Shown: positions 34,231-44,870 of the stretch, piece after piece | Layout: each line of letters opens with the position of its first letter | How positions within the stretch are numbered: the first letter of the stretch is position 1 | Source of the DNA: Theobroma cacao | Taxonomy: Eukaryota > Streptophyta > Magnoliopsida > Malvales > Malvaceae | DNA length: 64,000 nucleotides | NCBI RefSeq assembly: GCF_000208745.1 | Contig: NC_030852.1 | Coordinates: forward strand, 1,070,962 to 1,134,961 | Direction of reading: 5' to 3' | Notes under the pieces: generated by a model | What the model was told of the DNA's origin: nothing | Databases searched by the model: none | Seen by the model: only the letters and a program-made list of their open reading frames with translations | Made by a program: the position numbers and the translations under genes

Positions 34231-35458
34231 CCAAAGGTCTAATGTTTTCTTTGGTTTGCAATCCAAAATTCGATTCCCAACAAACACTTTCTTGCATCTC
34301 AAGGAGTTCATTTTAATGATGATCAATCTTGTTGTGTATGGTACTGTTTGGAAACGGAAACTTGCTCCCATATTCTTATTTCATGCCATTTCAGTTTGAA
34401 AGTTTAGTGCCTTGTTTCCAATGGTAGGGAGTTACTTAAGTCTATCCAAACACAATCTCATATTTTTTTCAAATGTAGGCTGGTTATGCATTTTTAGATA
34501 CCTTAGGGAAGCATTGGATGACCGTTTATGGCACAACATTCTAGTCCCTATGGCTTGTGCGAAATGAGTTGATGTTCTCTAACAAGGTTTGGACGATCTA
34601 AAGATTCTTTTTCTTATTAAAACAAACTCATGTCTTTAGATTCACGCATGTGAAGATATTGATTTTATTGATGACGTGGGTTGGTGGACTAATCCAAACA
34701 TCCTATCTATCAAGAGGCTTCCTTTTCATTCACACCTAGGTTTTTCATGGCAGCCCCCTAAGGATGGAGACCTCAAGTTTAATATTGACAGCTTAGCTAG
34801 AGGTAAACTAGAGCCAACTGGTTGTGGTGGTGTCTTAAGGAGCTTTGACAGCTTTATTATAGGTGTTTTATTCGACCACCTTGGCTGCTAGGACTCTAAC
34901 TACGTTGAGCTAATGGCTATTCTTTATGCATTACGTCTTATTGCCTTATCTCTTTATGTTGGGTCAAACTTAATCATCGAGTTAGACTTAAAGAATGCTC
35001 TCTCTTAGACAGCCAACAAATCATAGAGACCTTGGGACTCATGGTAAATTTTCAATGAGATTGATGCCTTCTGACTCTCATTAGGTGCAGTCATTTTTTC
35101 ACACATTTTAAAGGAAGGTAACTTCGTTGCTTACTCCTTAGCTAAATATGGAATGGATAGGAACTCTTTCTTTTTTGCCTAGTGGTGAGGATTAATGATG
35201 TGTTTAGTTCCACTTATGCTTTTTATGTTCTATATTAATGCTGATGACAAAGGTCACCATTATGATATTATGGTTTTGTTTTTTCTCTTGTCCAAATCTC
35301 TCTTTTCATCTTTTTGTTCATTTTGTGAGATGTTAAATACTTGGAGCTTTTTTAAGCCATTTTGTATTAGCCTGCTCCCAATACACTTTTTGGACATCAG
35401 GTTCTTTCTCTTGTAAAATTTCTTTATCAATGAACTATTTTGGTTTGGTTGAGAAAAA
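34231..35458 (+). mobile_element. LINE, right part after the Athila element
   Basis: The reading resumes the LINE interrupted at 19,433: PPKV followed by LWFAIQNSIPNKHF, the zinc-binding region. At 34,676 comes an RNase H-like domain: WQPPKDGDLKFNIDSLARG, TGCGGVLRSFDS, VELMAILYALRLI and HILKEGNFVAYSLAKYG. Stops interrupt it. It ends GTTGAGAAAAAAT just before the direct repeat at 35,459-35,471. Confidence 0.78.
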
Positions 35459-35686
35459 ATAGAGAGAGGATGCTCAACATAGGTATTACTATTCTGCCAT
35501 GGCCTATTCTTGTCAAGAACGTATAACAGAGGAGACCAATGCTTTGAGTCAGTGACCTAATCATGGAATAAAGGGAGTTAACCATTTAAAAGTGGCAATG
35601 CATGTGTGTTTAAAGACAAAAATATAAATAAATATAAATTGTTCTCCATATACACCTAAGATACAAGAAAAGCTTTCTTTATTAGG

Positions 35687-36341
35687 TGTAACAACTCAGG
35701 TTCATGCATAACTTTATGGACCTGAATCACATGAATTAAGACTTACATTTGGATCATTAATTATTAATAATTTGAACTTATATACAAATCATCTATCCCA
35801 CTTTTATTCATTGTGGGATGGCTACCAGACTCTATCCATGCAAAAACTCAACTTTTAATCAAGGCCTACACCTCATATATTGAACCAAGATTACACAAAT
35901 ACGTAACCGCTCCCACCATAATTTCCCAAACTTTGATCATGCATGTTACGATAGATTTATATCAATAATAATGCCTCAAGCCCATCATTGCTAACTCCAC
36001 AACTTTCAAACTTTGATCCACATGACTTACAATAAGCTAAACTCAAGTTGGTAGCAAATAGAGAATAATCAATAAAAGAAAAATCAGGAGATTATAAGAA
36101 CAATTTAAACTCATAACCCTTATCACACACACAACTAAATCATTCTCTCTAAATCTAAATGTTCACTGTCCTTTAACCCCATAAGATCCTTTTATAAGGC
36201 TAAGTATAATAATTTTATCCTAATACAATTAGGATATGTAATCCTAGTCGAGCTAGATTTAAAGACTTGTTCAACAACATATACTAGTTGAACTAGAATT
36301 AAACTATCCTAATCAAACAACAATTCTAGACTATTATAACA
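35687..36341 (-). mobile_element. Minus-strand LTR related to the Copia B LTR
   Basis: On the minus strand the piece 36,055-36,341 starts TGTTATAATAGTCTAGAATT and follows the Copia B 3' LTR (8,615-8,900) closely, including CTTATAAAAGGATC. Beyond 36,055 the likeness fades. A possible end at 35,687 (TGTAACAACTC on the plus strand) would give a 655-bp solo LTR, but no target duplication is seen there. It lies about 220 bp downstream of the ANK-1 stop codon. Confidence 0.68.
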
Positions 36342-36483
36342 CATATTCATTTAAAAACTCATATTTATTAACAAAGGGAACACAAATACGAGGAAAAGCA
36401 ACTTTAAAAAGATAATCATTAACCCAAATATCATGCTAGAATTTAATACGCTTGTAGTTACTAGATGGCAGCAAGTTGTTGGG

Positions 36484-38480
36484 TCACCAAACATAAAATT
36501 AATATCACTTACAATCACAATTCGATACATCTTTCGAAAAACATAAATATACCTAAAGTTAATTAGAGCCATTTCTTCATTTTCCTATCAAAGATCCCTG
36601 GTCCATACGTTGAGATAAAAATCTTAACAAGAAGTGGAAACTGCAACCACACAAAGAGACCGATAGGAATGCTAGCCAGCAAAATGATTGGAATAACTAT
36701 TTCTAATTGGCCCTTTAGCATGATAATGGCAGTTGAGGAGAAAGCTACCATCATTGTTGCAATAGAAATGAAGAGGGAGGAAAGTCCAATGATCAATTTG
36801 TTGGGCAAGGATTTGAGGAAATCATGTGCTGTATATCGTGATGTGAGGATGCCAACGAACATCAACACCGAAGTGGTCGAAGCAAAGAGAGAAATAGCAT
36901 CTGATATTATGAATACCTTAACAAGTTTCTTTGTTAAGAGGAATGGAACACCAGTGTCTTGACTAAGGCCTCCAGGAACAGTAAAAAGAGTAGCGAACAT
37001 AATGGTGATGATAAGAGTGCCAACAATCGTAGAAGATTGCGCTATATCCTTCATCCATTTCTCCCCTTCTTTCAACAATTTCGCATGGCTTCGATCAAAT
37101 GCTTCATAAGGAGTTTCTCCTTCTTCATTTTTATGTTTTTTAAGCATAGGTGGTACAATGCGTTCCACCTCCTGTGTTCATAATTCATACAACCAATAAA
37201 ACTTAGATGACATATTTTGTCCTTTTGGGATTGAGAAAGGCTATAGCATAATTTGACTTCAATGAAAAGAAAATAGTTATAAATTAAAGCCAAAAGATTT
37301 CTCATGTTTTTTGTGTTTTCATGTCTATTTCTTCATCGAACATTACATGCTTGAGTAAAGTCTATTATTTATTCATTCATGACTTTTTCACGACGTTTCA
37401 TTTCTTTTATAATCTAAAAAATGTAATTTTTTTATTCATAACCTTTAGAATTTGTTTCAAATATATATATTTTTCAACTTGCCTATAGAAGTATATGGAC
37501 AGAATTTGTTACATGTATGTTCATCTAAGTGTCACATGCCAAATTTTGTCCATATTTTTCATATTTTAATGATATATTAACATAGTTTGAAACAAATTCA
37601 AGAGATCGTGAATGAAAAAAATTGAGCATTGACATCATAAATAAAATTAAAAATTATGAAAACATTGGGCAATTTATATGGTAACAACTTAAATTTAGTC
37701 GTTTCATTTTAAAATTTTTCAATAAACTTTAACCTTTATGACTCCATAGTATCATGAACTTCTATTCACGTATTGGAGCTAATACATGCAACAGATTATA
37801 CAGAGACAGATAGTTAAATAATTTGTAATAAATTCTAGAAAATTTTAATAAGACGGTCAATTTCATATAATATTTTCAATTTTTTCCCTCTAGAGTCCTA
37901 GAACTTGACCATATAATGTGTTAGCTAGAGAAATTGATAGATAAGTTACCTCCTAATTTTGTTGATTTTGTTTTATCCAAATCTAGGCCAGATTAAAATT
38001 AATACTTAATACATAAACTCATTAGTTTAGGCTTTGTTTGATAAATACGGTTACTTTTTGCTTTTTAGTATTTGTATTTGATTTTCTATTTATTTTTATT
38101 TTTTACTTTTTTGTCTCTATTCGTTTTTTTTTTAAAAAAAGCAAAAAATAAAATAAAAAAAATCAACCAAAGGAAACTTTAGTTACAAACGAATCATATG
38201 TACTAATTTTAATACAAAATAAACCAAGAGGATACCCAAATTGATATTCAAAGAAAAATTGGTTTTGAGAAATAAAATTTTCAAAGTACTTTACTTGCCT
38301 AAAGCTTTTGTTCGAAGATATGTTTTGGAGCTCTAACATTTTTTTCTTAAGAAATCAAATTTTGACAAAAATGTAAGTGAAGACATACTTTCATTATCAA
38401 GCTAAAAGACAGTCGAAGAATTTTATTCTGCTAATATTTATTTTTTGAACTCAAGCATTAAATGAAAAATATTTCTTCCA
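36484..38480. repeat. Segmental duplication block B, left copy (matches 48,357-50,505)
   Basis: The PGG exon, its 3' flank and about 1.3 kb of upstream intron recur at 48,357-50,505. In the right copy a 439-bp N gap and a roughly 230-bp extra piece (50,041-50,272) interrupt the match. The right copy is cut by a LINE at 50,505. Confidence 0.88.
36563..37171 (-). CDS. ANK-1 last exon: PGG domain and four membrane segments
   Basis: An ACACAG acceptor leads into EVERIVPPMLKKHKNEEGE and then 202 codons to the stop. GETPYEAFDRSHAKLLKEGE and KWMKDIAQSSTIVGTLI precede the PGG signature (about residues 66-68 of the exon, FTVPGG). Hydrophobic stretches near 47-65, 84-108, 124-151 and 157-187 fit four transmembrane helices, and the end is GPGIFDRKMKKWL. 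The exon is intact. Exon 5 ends in QWFK in phase 0, so QWFK-EVER joins as in the family. Confidence 0.88.
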   Translation of the reverse strand, partial: EVERIVPPMLKKHKNEEGETPYEAFDRSHAKLLKEGEKWMKDIAQSSTIVGTLIITIMFATLFTVPGGLSQDTGVPFLLTKKLVKVFIISDAISLFASTTSVLMFVGILTSRYTAHDFLKSLPNKLIIGLSSLFISIATMMVAFSSTAIIMLKGQLEIVIPIILLASIPIGLFVWLQFPLLVKIFISTYGPGIFDRKMKKWL

Positions 38481-39233
38481 AAATTTTGGTAATTTTTTAT
38501 TAGAAGAAAATAAAAAAAGTACATTCATGTTAAAATAACACATGAGAATGCAATTCCCATAATATCACTCAATAAAATTGATGTAATACTCCTTGAAAGA
38601 TTTCTAAGAAACATCGTGCCAACAAGATAACATAAGTTTTTTATTTGAAAATAACTCCAAAAAAAAATGAGTTTTAAGATTTAAAAAGTTTGGTAAACAA
38701 AAAAAATTCGAAACAAAGAAGCAATTAAAATTTTCAAATACTCATTCATTGTTCAAGACACATCACATTTTCAATTAATACAGTCAAGGTGTGATCTGTT
38801 AAATAGAATGAAGGTTAGAGTACTTAATTGTGAATTTTTTTTATGTGTCAAATCGATAATTTGACTATAAATCGAATGCCAAATATTTAAGTAAGAAGTT
38901 AAATAGGTAAGGTATCCTGTCAAATGTTTTGGTAGAGGCTCACTTTTGGGTTTTTCTACATACTTCTACATGATAGCAATTATGAAGTTACGGAACATAA
39001 AACGATAGAAAGAGGAGTGCGACATGGCTCTCAGATTTGGCCTTAGCTAGCTAGGTTGAAGGAGATATGAAAATTGAGAGGAAGGTAAAAAAAAGATGTA
39101 ATAATTTTTATTATAAGTTCTATTTTCAATATTCCATTTTTTATTCTTTTACTATTTGTTACTAAAAATAAAATTAAATAGACAGATAAGGCTAGATTAA
39201 TTCTTTCTAATTTTTCTCTTTTTTTTTTCTATT

Positions 39234-39277
<44 letters not shown>

Positions 39278-40289
39278 AGAATACTATAAAAAAACTATAA
39301 TTTGAGACATTTTCATATTATATGCTTATTAAAAATATCGCTTGTAATATATGATTGAATTATCATTTTTAAATAATATTAGGTGATTTAATTTTTAAAA
39401 GTTAAATATCTTACAAAAGCTAATTGTTCAATCTATTTGCATTATTTGTTTAGTCAAATTATTTCTTGCTTTTTTTTGTTAAGATAAAAAAAGGTAAAAA
39501 AACTTTTTTCCTTCTTTTCCCTAGATGAAGGATTTAGATAGTAGTTATAATTTTTAAAAATCATTGAAGTATTATTTTCAATAATTTATGTAACATTTTT
39601 AGAATTATGTATCATTTTACCCCAACAAATGTCTGTAAAGTTTTTTGTTGCATGCATATTAAATAGCGTTAAAACTCACAAGTGAAATATAAGTTTTCAT
39701 TCAATCAGCAAAAAAAAAAAGGGTTATTGGTGTTGTTTTTAATTTATATTTTCAAATATTATTCTATTAAGATGTTGTTTTTCTTCTTTTAATTCAAAGA
39801 AAAGCAAAGACAAGCAGCCAACAGTTGAAGTAATCAATCGGACAAGTATAGAAAGAAATGAAAGCGAGAAAGATGCAAAATCCAATTTTTTCAGCACGAG
39901 ATAAGAACTGATTTTGAGCAAATCCGAATTTGTGTGTGCGTTGGAGAATTTTGAAAGTGCATGCTTCAATGTATTGGTGTTAATTAAGAGATTCAGAATT
40001 TGTGTGTGTGTTCTATTTTTATTTATGATTTTTTGAATTTATTCAAAATTTATTTCTGACGTATATGTCTATTTAGTTTCAAGAGACAATATTATTGTTA
40101 TTATTATTTTAAGACATGTTAATAGATAGATATATTTGAAACAAATTCAAAAAATTACATATAAAATAATCAAATTATTTAAGATATAAATAGAAATGAA
40201 CACAAACTGATGGTGCAATTTACTCAGAGACTTGAGTATTCTTCAAAGACAAAGTTCAAGAATTATAAAAGAGAGAGAGAGATGCTGAC
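37172..40289 (-). other. ANK-1 final intron, no other gene
   Basis: A 3.1-kb AT-rich intron between the QWFK exon and the PGG exon. It has a (TA)n microsatellite at 39,239-39,278 and several long A/T runs. No transposon domain is visible, unlike the matching 9.5-kb intron of ANK-2. Its right part (39,765-40,289) is partly repeated at 43,495 and 62,601. Confidence 0.7.
39239..39278. repeat. (TA)n microsatellite
   Basis: About 14 TA units, one TTA break, then five more. Confidence 0.9.
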
Positions 40290-40721
40290 CTTGAACCATT
40301 GTAGTTCTCTTTGCATTTGCAGAGCTGCTCCTGAGATTTGTTGAAGCTTAGCCTGAGATTGGGGTGATAGTTGGCCTGCCAAATGTAACATATTATTGCT
40401 GCTCCTATCACAATAAGGAAGAAAAAGATACTTGATAGTATCAAGCCCATATATGAGGCTAAACACTTTTTCTTGTCGATGTGCAACTGCAATCTGGAAT
40501 ATGTTTCTTCGCTCCTCGTCCAAAAACATCAATAAATCTATATTAGGTTTGATGACTTCGACAATAAACTCCATCAGCCCCCGCTGAGCAGCGTTGAGCA
40601 CTGCTTGATGCACTAAACTTAGATAAAATTGTGCAACATCAGAAGCAGCTATCGTCTTAGACATCAAAAGCAGAAGCTCACGGGCATAGAGTCACCTTTA
40701 AATCATATATTTGCTGGATTC
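40290..40721 (-). pseudogene. ANK-1 exon 5: second ankyrin block, frameshifted
   Basis: After a TTGTAG acceptor the reading gives GIQQIYDLK, then shifts to VTLCP and a TGA. ANK-2 has 5 bp more here (after GGGCATAGA on the plus strand) and reads on as LAHVYAHELL. Past the deletion the frame is open again: MSKTIAASDVAQFYLSLVHQ, RNIFQIAVAHRQEKVFSLIY, NMLHLAGQLSPQSQ, and RELQWFK at the AAG-GTCAGC donor. Only the 5-bp loss breaks it. Confidence 0.8.
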
Positions 40722-40815
40722 CTACAATAACGGAAGAATTTTTTTATTATCAGAAAACCATATGTTGTCCAGGAATGAAGTGTGTTGCAATTCAAAGTCA
40801 TGAAGTAGAAAATAC

Positions 40816-40920
40816 CTTGTGTCACGAAATATTTCATTGTCTTTTGATCTTGTGGTTCGTAAATATTTATATGAACATTGTCTACACTAGACAAAAGTTT
40901 GGGTCCTTTTGCCTTTAAAC
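40816..40920 (-). CDS. ANK-1 exon 4, linker
   Basis: TTGCAG acceptor, 105 open bases and a GTATT donor. The peptide includes NVHINIYEPQDQKTMKYFV. It joins exon 3 as WIYS-C-LKAKG. The intron to exon 5 is only 94 bp and looks like a fusion of two introns after loss of the small exon kept in ANK-2. Confidence 0.82.
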
Positions 40921-41332
40921 CTGCAATAACAACGGCATATTGTTATTAAATTATATTATAATGTAGTATACATACACCATTATTTTTTTAAGTGCAAACT
41001 TATTTATACTTTAAACGTATTTTACATTGTCTTTTTTTTTGTGTTTAGTTTTTTTCTTTAATTTGTACATTTAATTAGTTGAAACATGTAATTTTTTTTA
41101 TTTTTATTTTATTTTTATTTATATTGACATATTGATCAGTATGGATAAGAAAACTATATGAATAATTATAGTTACTTCTTTCTAGAATTATAAACTATGA
41201 GATGGGAAAAGAAAAGAATAAATAATAATTTTTGACTTATTTATTAGTATTTCGTGAAATGTAATTTGTAAAAAGATTATCTTAGAGACATTGCATTGAA
41301 AATTAATTTGATGAGAGAGAAGTGATACTGAC

Positions 41333-41482
41333 AAGAATAGATCCAGCGTTGCCAAAATGAGAACCCACTGCCGCTAGGGAATGCAGAAGGTTGACACGAT
41401 AATGCTGTAATAGCACTGATTCCATCTTCCCCTTCAACAAATGCTAAATGTGGACAATAACGTAGCAGATCCAAAGCAACAT
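41333..41482 (-). CDS. ANK-1 exon 3
   Basis: CACCAG acceptor, 150 open bases and GTCAGT donor. It encodes DVALDLLRYCPHLAFVEGED, then SAITALSCQPSAFPSGSGFS and FWQRWIYS, the conserved stretch between the two ankyrin blocks (family form: DLLRRCP...FPSG...FWQRWIYSC). Confidence 0.86.
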
Positions 41483-41586
41483 CTGGTGAAGTGATGATAT
41501 AGAAAAAAAATATTATGTACACGATGACAAGATACATTAAAGAAAGAATTGTTTTAGTGTTTACAACCTATATATGTCACCCTTAC

Positions 41587-42091
41587 CAAACCATTTGTTA
41601 TTAATACAGTCACAGACAAACAATGCTGCCTGACATTCATTTCCTCGTGAGAGTAGAAATTCTCGTGAAGTCATGTTGTATAGATAGTGAGTCATATCTT
41701 TATGGCCTACCCAACATGCAGAATTAAGTGGAATATTTCCTCCACTATCTTGAAAAGTGAGTAATTCCCTGTTCTTTCTGATCAAGCTTTGGGCAATCTT
41801 GGTGTTTTCAGACATGGCGGCATGGTGAAGAACTGTGCGACCATAGCGATCTTGCATTTTGAGGTGTTCCTCTGACATTGTGCTTAGAAATTCATCAATC
41901 ATATCCAATTGACCTTTGAAGATTGCGAAATGAAAGGCCGTGAAACTTGAGTCGCCAATTACGGCATTGGCTAAATGCGTGTGGGACGTCAAAACACCCT
42001 TTGTGGATTCCAAAGCACATTCCTTAATAGCCTTGAGGAGCTCCAACATATGAGTGCGATCAATAAATTCGGCCACTGCCACCGCACAACG
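41587..42091 (-). CDS. ANK-1 exon 2: ankyrin repeats
   Basis: AACAG acceptor, 505 open bases and a TTTG-GTAAGG donor. Three ankyrin-like units are visible: SSFTAFHFAIFKGQLDMIDE, then YGRTVLHHAAMSENTKIAQS, then GGNIPLNSACWVGHKDMTHY. The domain mediates protein contacts. The exon starts in phase 0 (RCAVAVAEF), which does not match the most obvious donor of exon 1. Confidence 0.84.
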
Positions 42092-42500
42092 CTGTTAATA
42101 GAGTAGTATGCTAAGGACTGGTAATTTATTAGGTTGAACAAGTTTAGATTTTGTATAATGACTCCAACATAGTTGTAATATGAAAATTAATTTTCTTCTC
42201 TAATATGCTTTGACTCGTATAATTCATATATGACCAATTATGATGTGTTTGAATAAGTTAATTCACACAACTCAACATATACATTTAACTAATTTTAAAT
42301 TTATTTATATATTAATATTTAAAATATATAAATTAATCTACTAATTATGTTTAAACAAGTTAATCGTATATTGTTATATCATAATTTTAACATGACATAT
42401 ATAATTCATCTTTATCATTATTTAATTTGTTTAATAAACATGTCATATGTTAGGGACTCAATATAATAGTTTAGAAAAAAGAAGAGATCTAGAGAGAGAC

Positions 42501-42828
42501 CTGGTGCCTCTTCTGGCATAGGCAATTGGCACATTTGGGCCAAAGTGTTCCAAGCATCTTTAGCTGTAGTCATGTTGCTAATAGAAGAAAGCATGATCGG
42601 ATCACATGAAATTTGAATAGCATGCAAAGCAGCCACATTCCTTTTACTCCAACCCTTGAATTCACCCTCATCTTCCTGTTGGGGAGGTTCTGAGGTTTGT
42701 TCCACAACGTCCCACAGATCTCTAACCCACAAATAGTTTTGTACGCAAGCTTTCCAGTTTTCATAATTAGATACTCCGTTAAGAACTTGAGCAACAATTG
42801 CACTCGAACAAACATTATTGGCCTCCAT
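42501..42828 (-). CDS. ANK-1 exon 1: gag-like UBN2/DUF4219 domain
   Basis: MEANNVCSSAIVAQVLNGVS, NYENWKACVQNYLWVRDLWD and AKDAWNTLAQMCQLPMPEEA have the fold-marking motifs of copia-type gag (YxxW...L...LWxVV; AKxAWxxL). Many plant ankyrin/PGG proteins begin with this domain, so I read it as exon 1 and not as a transposon. The visible donor (CACCAG-GTCTCT) leaves phase 1, while exon 2 starts in phase 0, so a small exon may be missed or the junction is broken. Confidence 0.7.
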
Positions 42829-43494
42829 CTGTCAAAAAAAAAAAACGAAAATTAAATTTGATTCCCAAGCTAGCTAATTCGCACCTGATGATAAGTATAA
42901 ATATGTCGAATTTCCTATAATGAAGTTATAAATATACTCAACTTACAGGGATAAGTAAAACGAGTCTTCTTTCTCAGTTCTTCAGTCCTAACCAAGCTAA
43001 TGGCGAGGGCCGGTAGGCATAGCAGAAATTGGAATTATTATAATTGCACACACCCCAAACATACGTTTAAGTCTACTGGTCAATTTCGTCTACTCCCACT
43101 CCAGTTTTCACTTCCCACACTCCAATTAGAGCCACTCAAAAGTTGCACGTATCAAAACTCGGGGTGCTTGCAGCTATAAAATAAAAAATAAAAAAAGAAG
43201 CAAAAATCAAGCATAAAAGTAGTAAAAACAATTTCAGAGAAAAGAAAAGAAAGGGAGTGAAGGGGACAATAATAATAGTTTAGAAGTGAAAGGTAGATGT
43301 GTGTAGTGTCAAATTTTTTTATTATCTGCAATTTGCAAATGGTTTTAGTAAACAAATACTAATTGATCTTAAAAAAATAAGTGGAGGCCTTTCACTTTTT
43401 CACTAAAATGTGTGATCACTTGGCTAAAGGTGATCAGTGTGTGAAAAGAATCTTAAGTGGGGCATCAATATTGATTTTCTAATATTCTTCTATT
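42829..43494. other. ANK-1 upstream region, no gene
   Basis: This is probable promoter and 5' leader DNA. No coding domain is seen. The minus-strand open reading 43,152-43,355 is low-complexity (F/L/Y-rich) and not credible. Confidence 0.5.
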
Positions 43495-43777
43495 AAGTTG
43501 TTGTGTTTCTTCTTTTAAGTCAAAGAAAAGCAAAGAGAAACTCTAGGTATGTGCCGACAAAGCAAGTAACAAGTTGACGATTTTGTTATTATTTTAAGAC
43601 ATGTTGATAGATAGATAGATATACTTGAAATAAAATTTAAAAAATCACATATAAAATAATCGAATTTTTAAGTTTATAAATAGAAATGAACATAAACTAA
43701 TGGTGCAATTTACTCAAAGACTTCACTATTCTTCAAAGATAAAGACGATGAATTATAAAAGAGAGAGAGATGATGAC

Positions 43778-43866
43778 CTTGAACCATTGTAGTTCTCTTT
43801 GCATTCGCATCGCTTCTCTTGAGATTTGTTCAAGCTTAAGCAAAGATTCTATTAAACCTGCTATCC
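43778..43866 (-). pseudogene. Ankyrin exon fragment
   Basis: On the minus strand the text AGLIESLLKLEQISREAMRM, then QRELQWFK and a GTCATC donor, is the end of the second ankyrin block exon. The rest of the exon is replaced by a CACTA-like sequence starting at 43,869. The same cut exon occurs at 62,874-62,962. Confidence 0.78.
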
Positions 43867-43868
43867 AA

Positions 43869-44870
43869 CACTATCAATAAACACCCTTTCTGGTCAAAAA
43901 ATTTTTCAACAGAAATTTTTGTTAATAAATCTGTCGTTCAAAATACAAATCTTTTGAAAATAAAAATTGTTGAAAAACAAAACATACAAGTTTAGAGTTG
44001 TCGACCAATTTTTTTATGAAATTCTAATCTAGTAGTTCAAAATTTCTGACCTACTCTGTCAAAAATTCAATCAAATTCCATCGAAAATTCATATGAATTC
44101 CATCAGAAAAGCTTCATTTTATGTCAATTATTCCATTGAAATTCTTTTGAAAATATTAACTGTCACTTCTCCAGTTTCATATAAGATAATTGTGAAATTG
44201 AGATGTAAATAAATTAATTATTTTGTAAAAAAAATATTTATTAAAAATAACGATACATATATCTGTTAAAAAAATCATATAAATATTTATTAAATTCAAT
44301 AATCAAAACGTATACGTTTTAAAAAATAATAATACATGTATCAAGAAGTGCTCTCATCTCTCCTTGCAATCTCTCACTACAAAAATTGTGACTTTTACCA
44401 ATAGAGTTTTCCGCCGGTAAAGTTTGAAAATCTGTTGCTAAGTTAAATTATTGATGGAATGCCAATGGCAAATTTTGTCGATACTCAATGAAAATACCCT
44501 GATTGGTAAAGGTCATTCCATTGAGATAGGAAAAACCTGTCAATAATTCACCAACAGAATATTTTGTCAAAAAATCTTGTTGGTAAAGAGTCCAATCTGT
44601 CGATCTTCCGTCTAGTACATATACGATTAAATTCATCGACCAATTCTGTCTGCAATTTTTCGATGAAATTATCGATGATTCACCAATGGAGTGTAACGTT
44701 ACTAATTTTGTTAAGTTTCATTGGTGCTATCACTTATTCCATCGATCTTACCATGATTCCGGAAAATGAGCCAAAGACCATCGGTAATGTCATTGGTATT
44801 TTAGTGAAATACAAATAATTTTATCTACCAAAATTGAAATTGATTACGTAGGAGAGATGCATACTTGATA
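43869..44870. mobile_element. CACTA-like DNA transposon sequence
   Basis: It starts CACTATCAATAAACACC within the ankyrin exon. A second end-like CACTACAAAAATTGTGAC at 44,375 is followed by ACTTTTACCAATAGAG and CCGCCGGTAAAG. This CACTACAAAAA start with repeated 'tttaccaa/gtcgat/ccatcga' subterminal motifs is typical of plant CACTA (En/Spm) ends. No transposase and no matching opposite end could be fixed; the right limit is only where the 64,000 edge stops the comparison. Confidence 0.5.

Larger units (their letters stand above)
36563..42828 (-). pseudogene. ANK-1: ankyrin-repeat/PGG membrane protein gene, probably inactivated
   Basis: Six exons can be traced on the minus strand: 42,828-42,501 (gag-like UBN2 domain), 42,091-41,587 (three ankyrin repeats), 41,482-41,333, 40,920-40,816, 40,721-40,290 (second ankyrin block) and 37,171-36,563 (PGG domain, four membrane segments, stop). 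Family members (ITN1/ACD6-like) are plasma-membrane or endomembrane proteins tied to defence and stress signalling; a specific role here is not shown. Junction phases agree from exon 2 onward, giving WFDVALDLL and WIYSCLKAKG across splices. Relative to ANK-2 it has lost the 42-bp GQLLGLGSNLLKFF exon and 5 bp at the start of exon 5, which brings an early stop. A shorter or re-spliced product remains possible. Confidence 0.7.
43495..44870. repeat. Segmental duplication block C, left copy (matches 62,601-64,000)
   Basis: Ankyrin intron, an ankyrin exon tail and a CACTA-like insertion recur in the same order from 62,601 to the window end, with small indels (for example TTCAGT gained near 63,896). 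The first 330 bases also resemble 39,765-40,310 of ANK-1. Confidence 0.88.

Noticed and set aside
35687..36054. Full 655-bp solo LTR with ends TGTAACAAC and TATAACA
   Set aside because: Flanking pentamers (TTAGG and CATAT) do not match and similarity to the Copia B LTR stops at 36,055, so only the right part is secure.
36669..36962. Plus-strand open readings across the PGG exons (also 48,541-48,834)
   Set aside because: They are antisense shadows of the well-supported minus-strand PGG coding exon.
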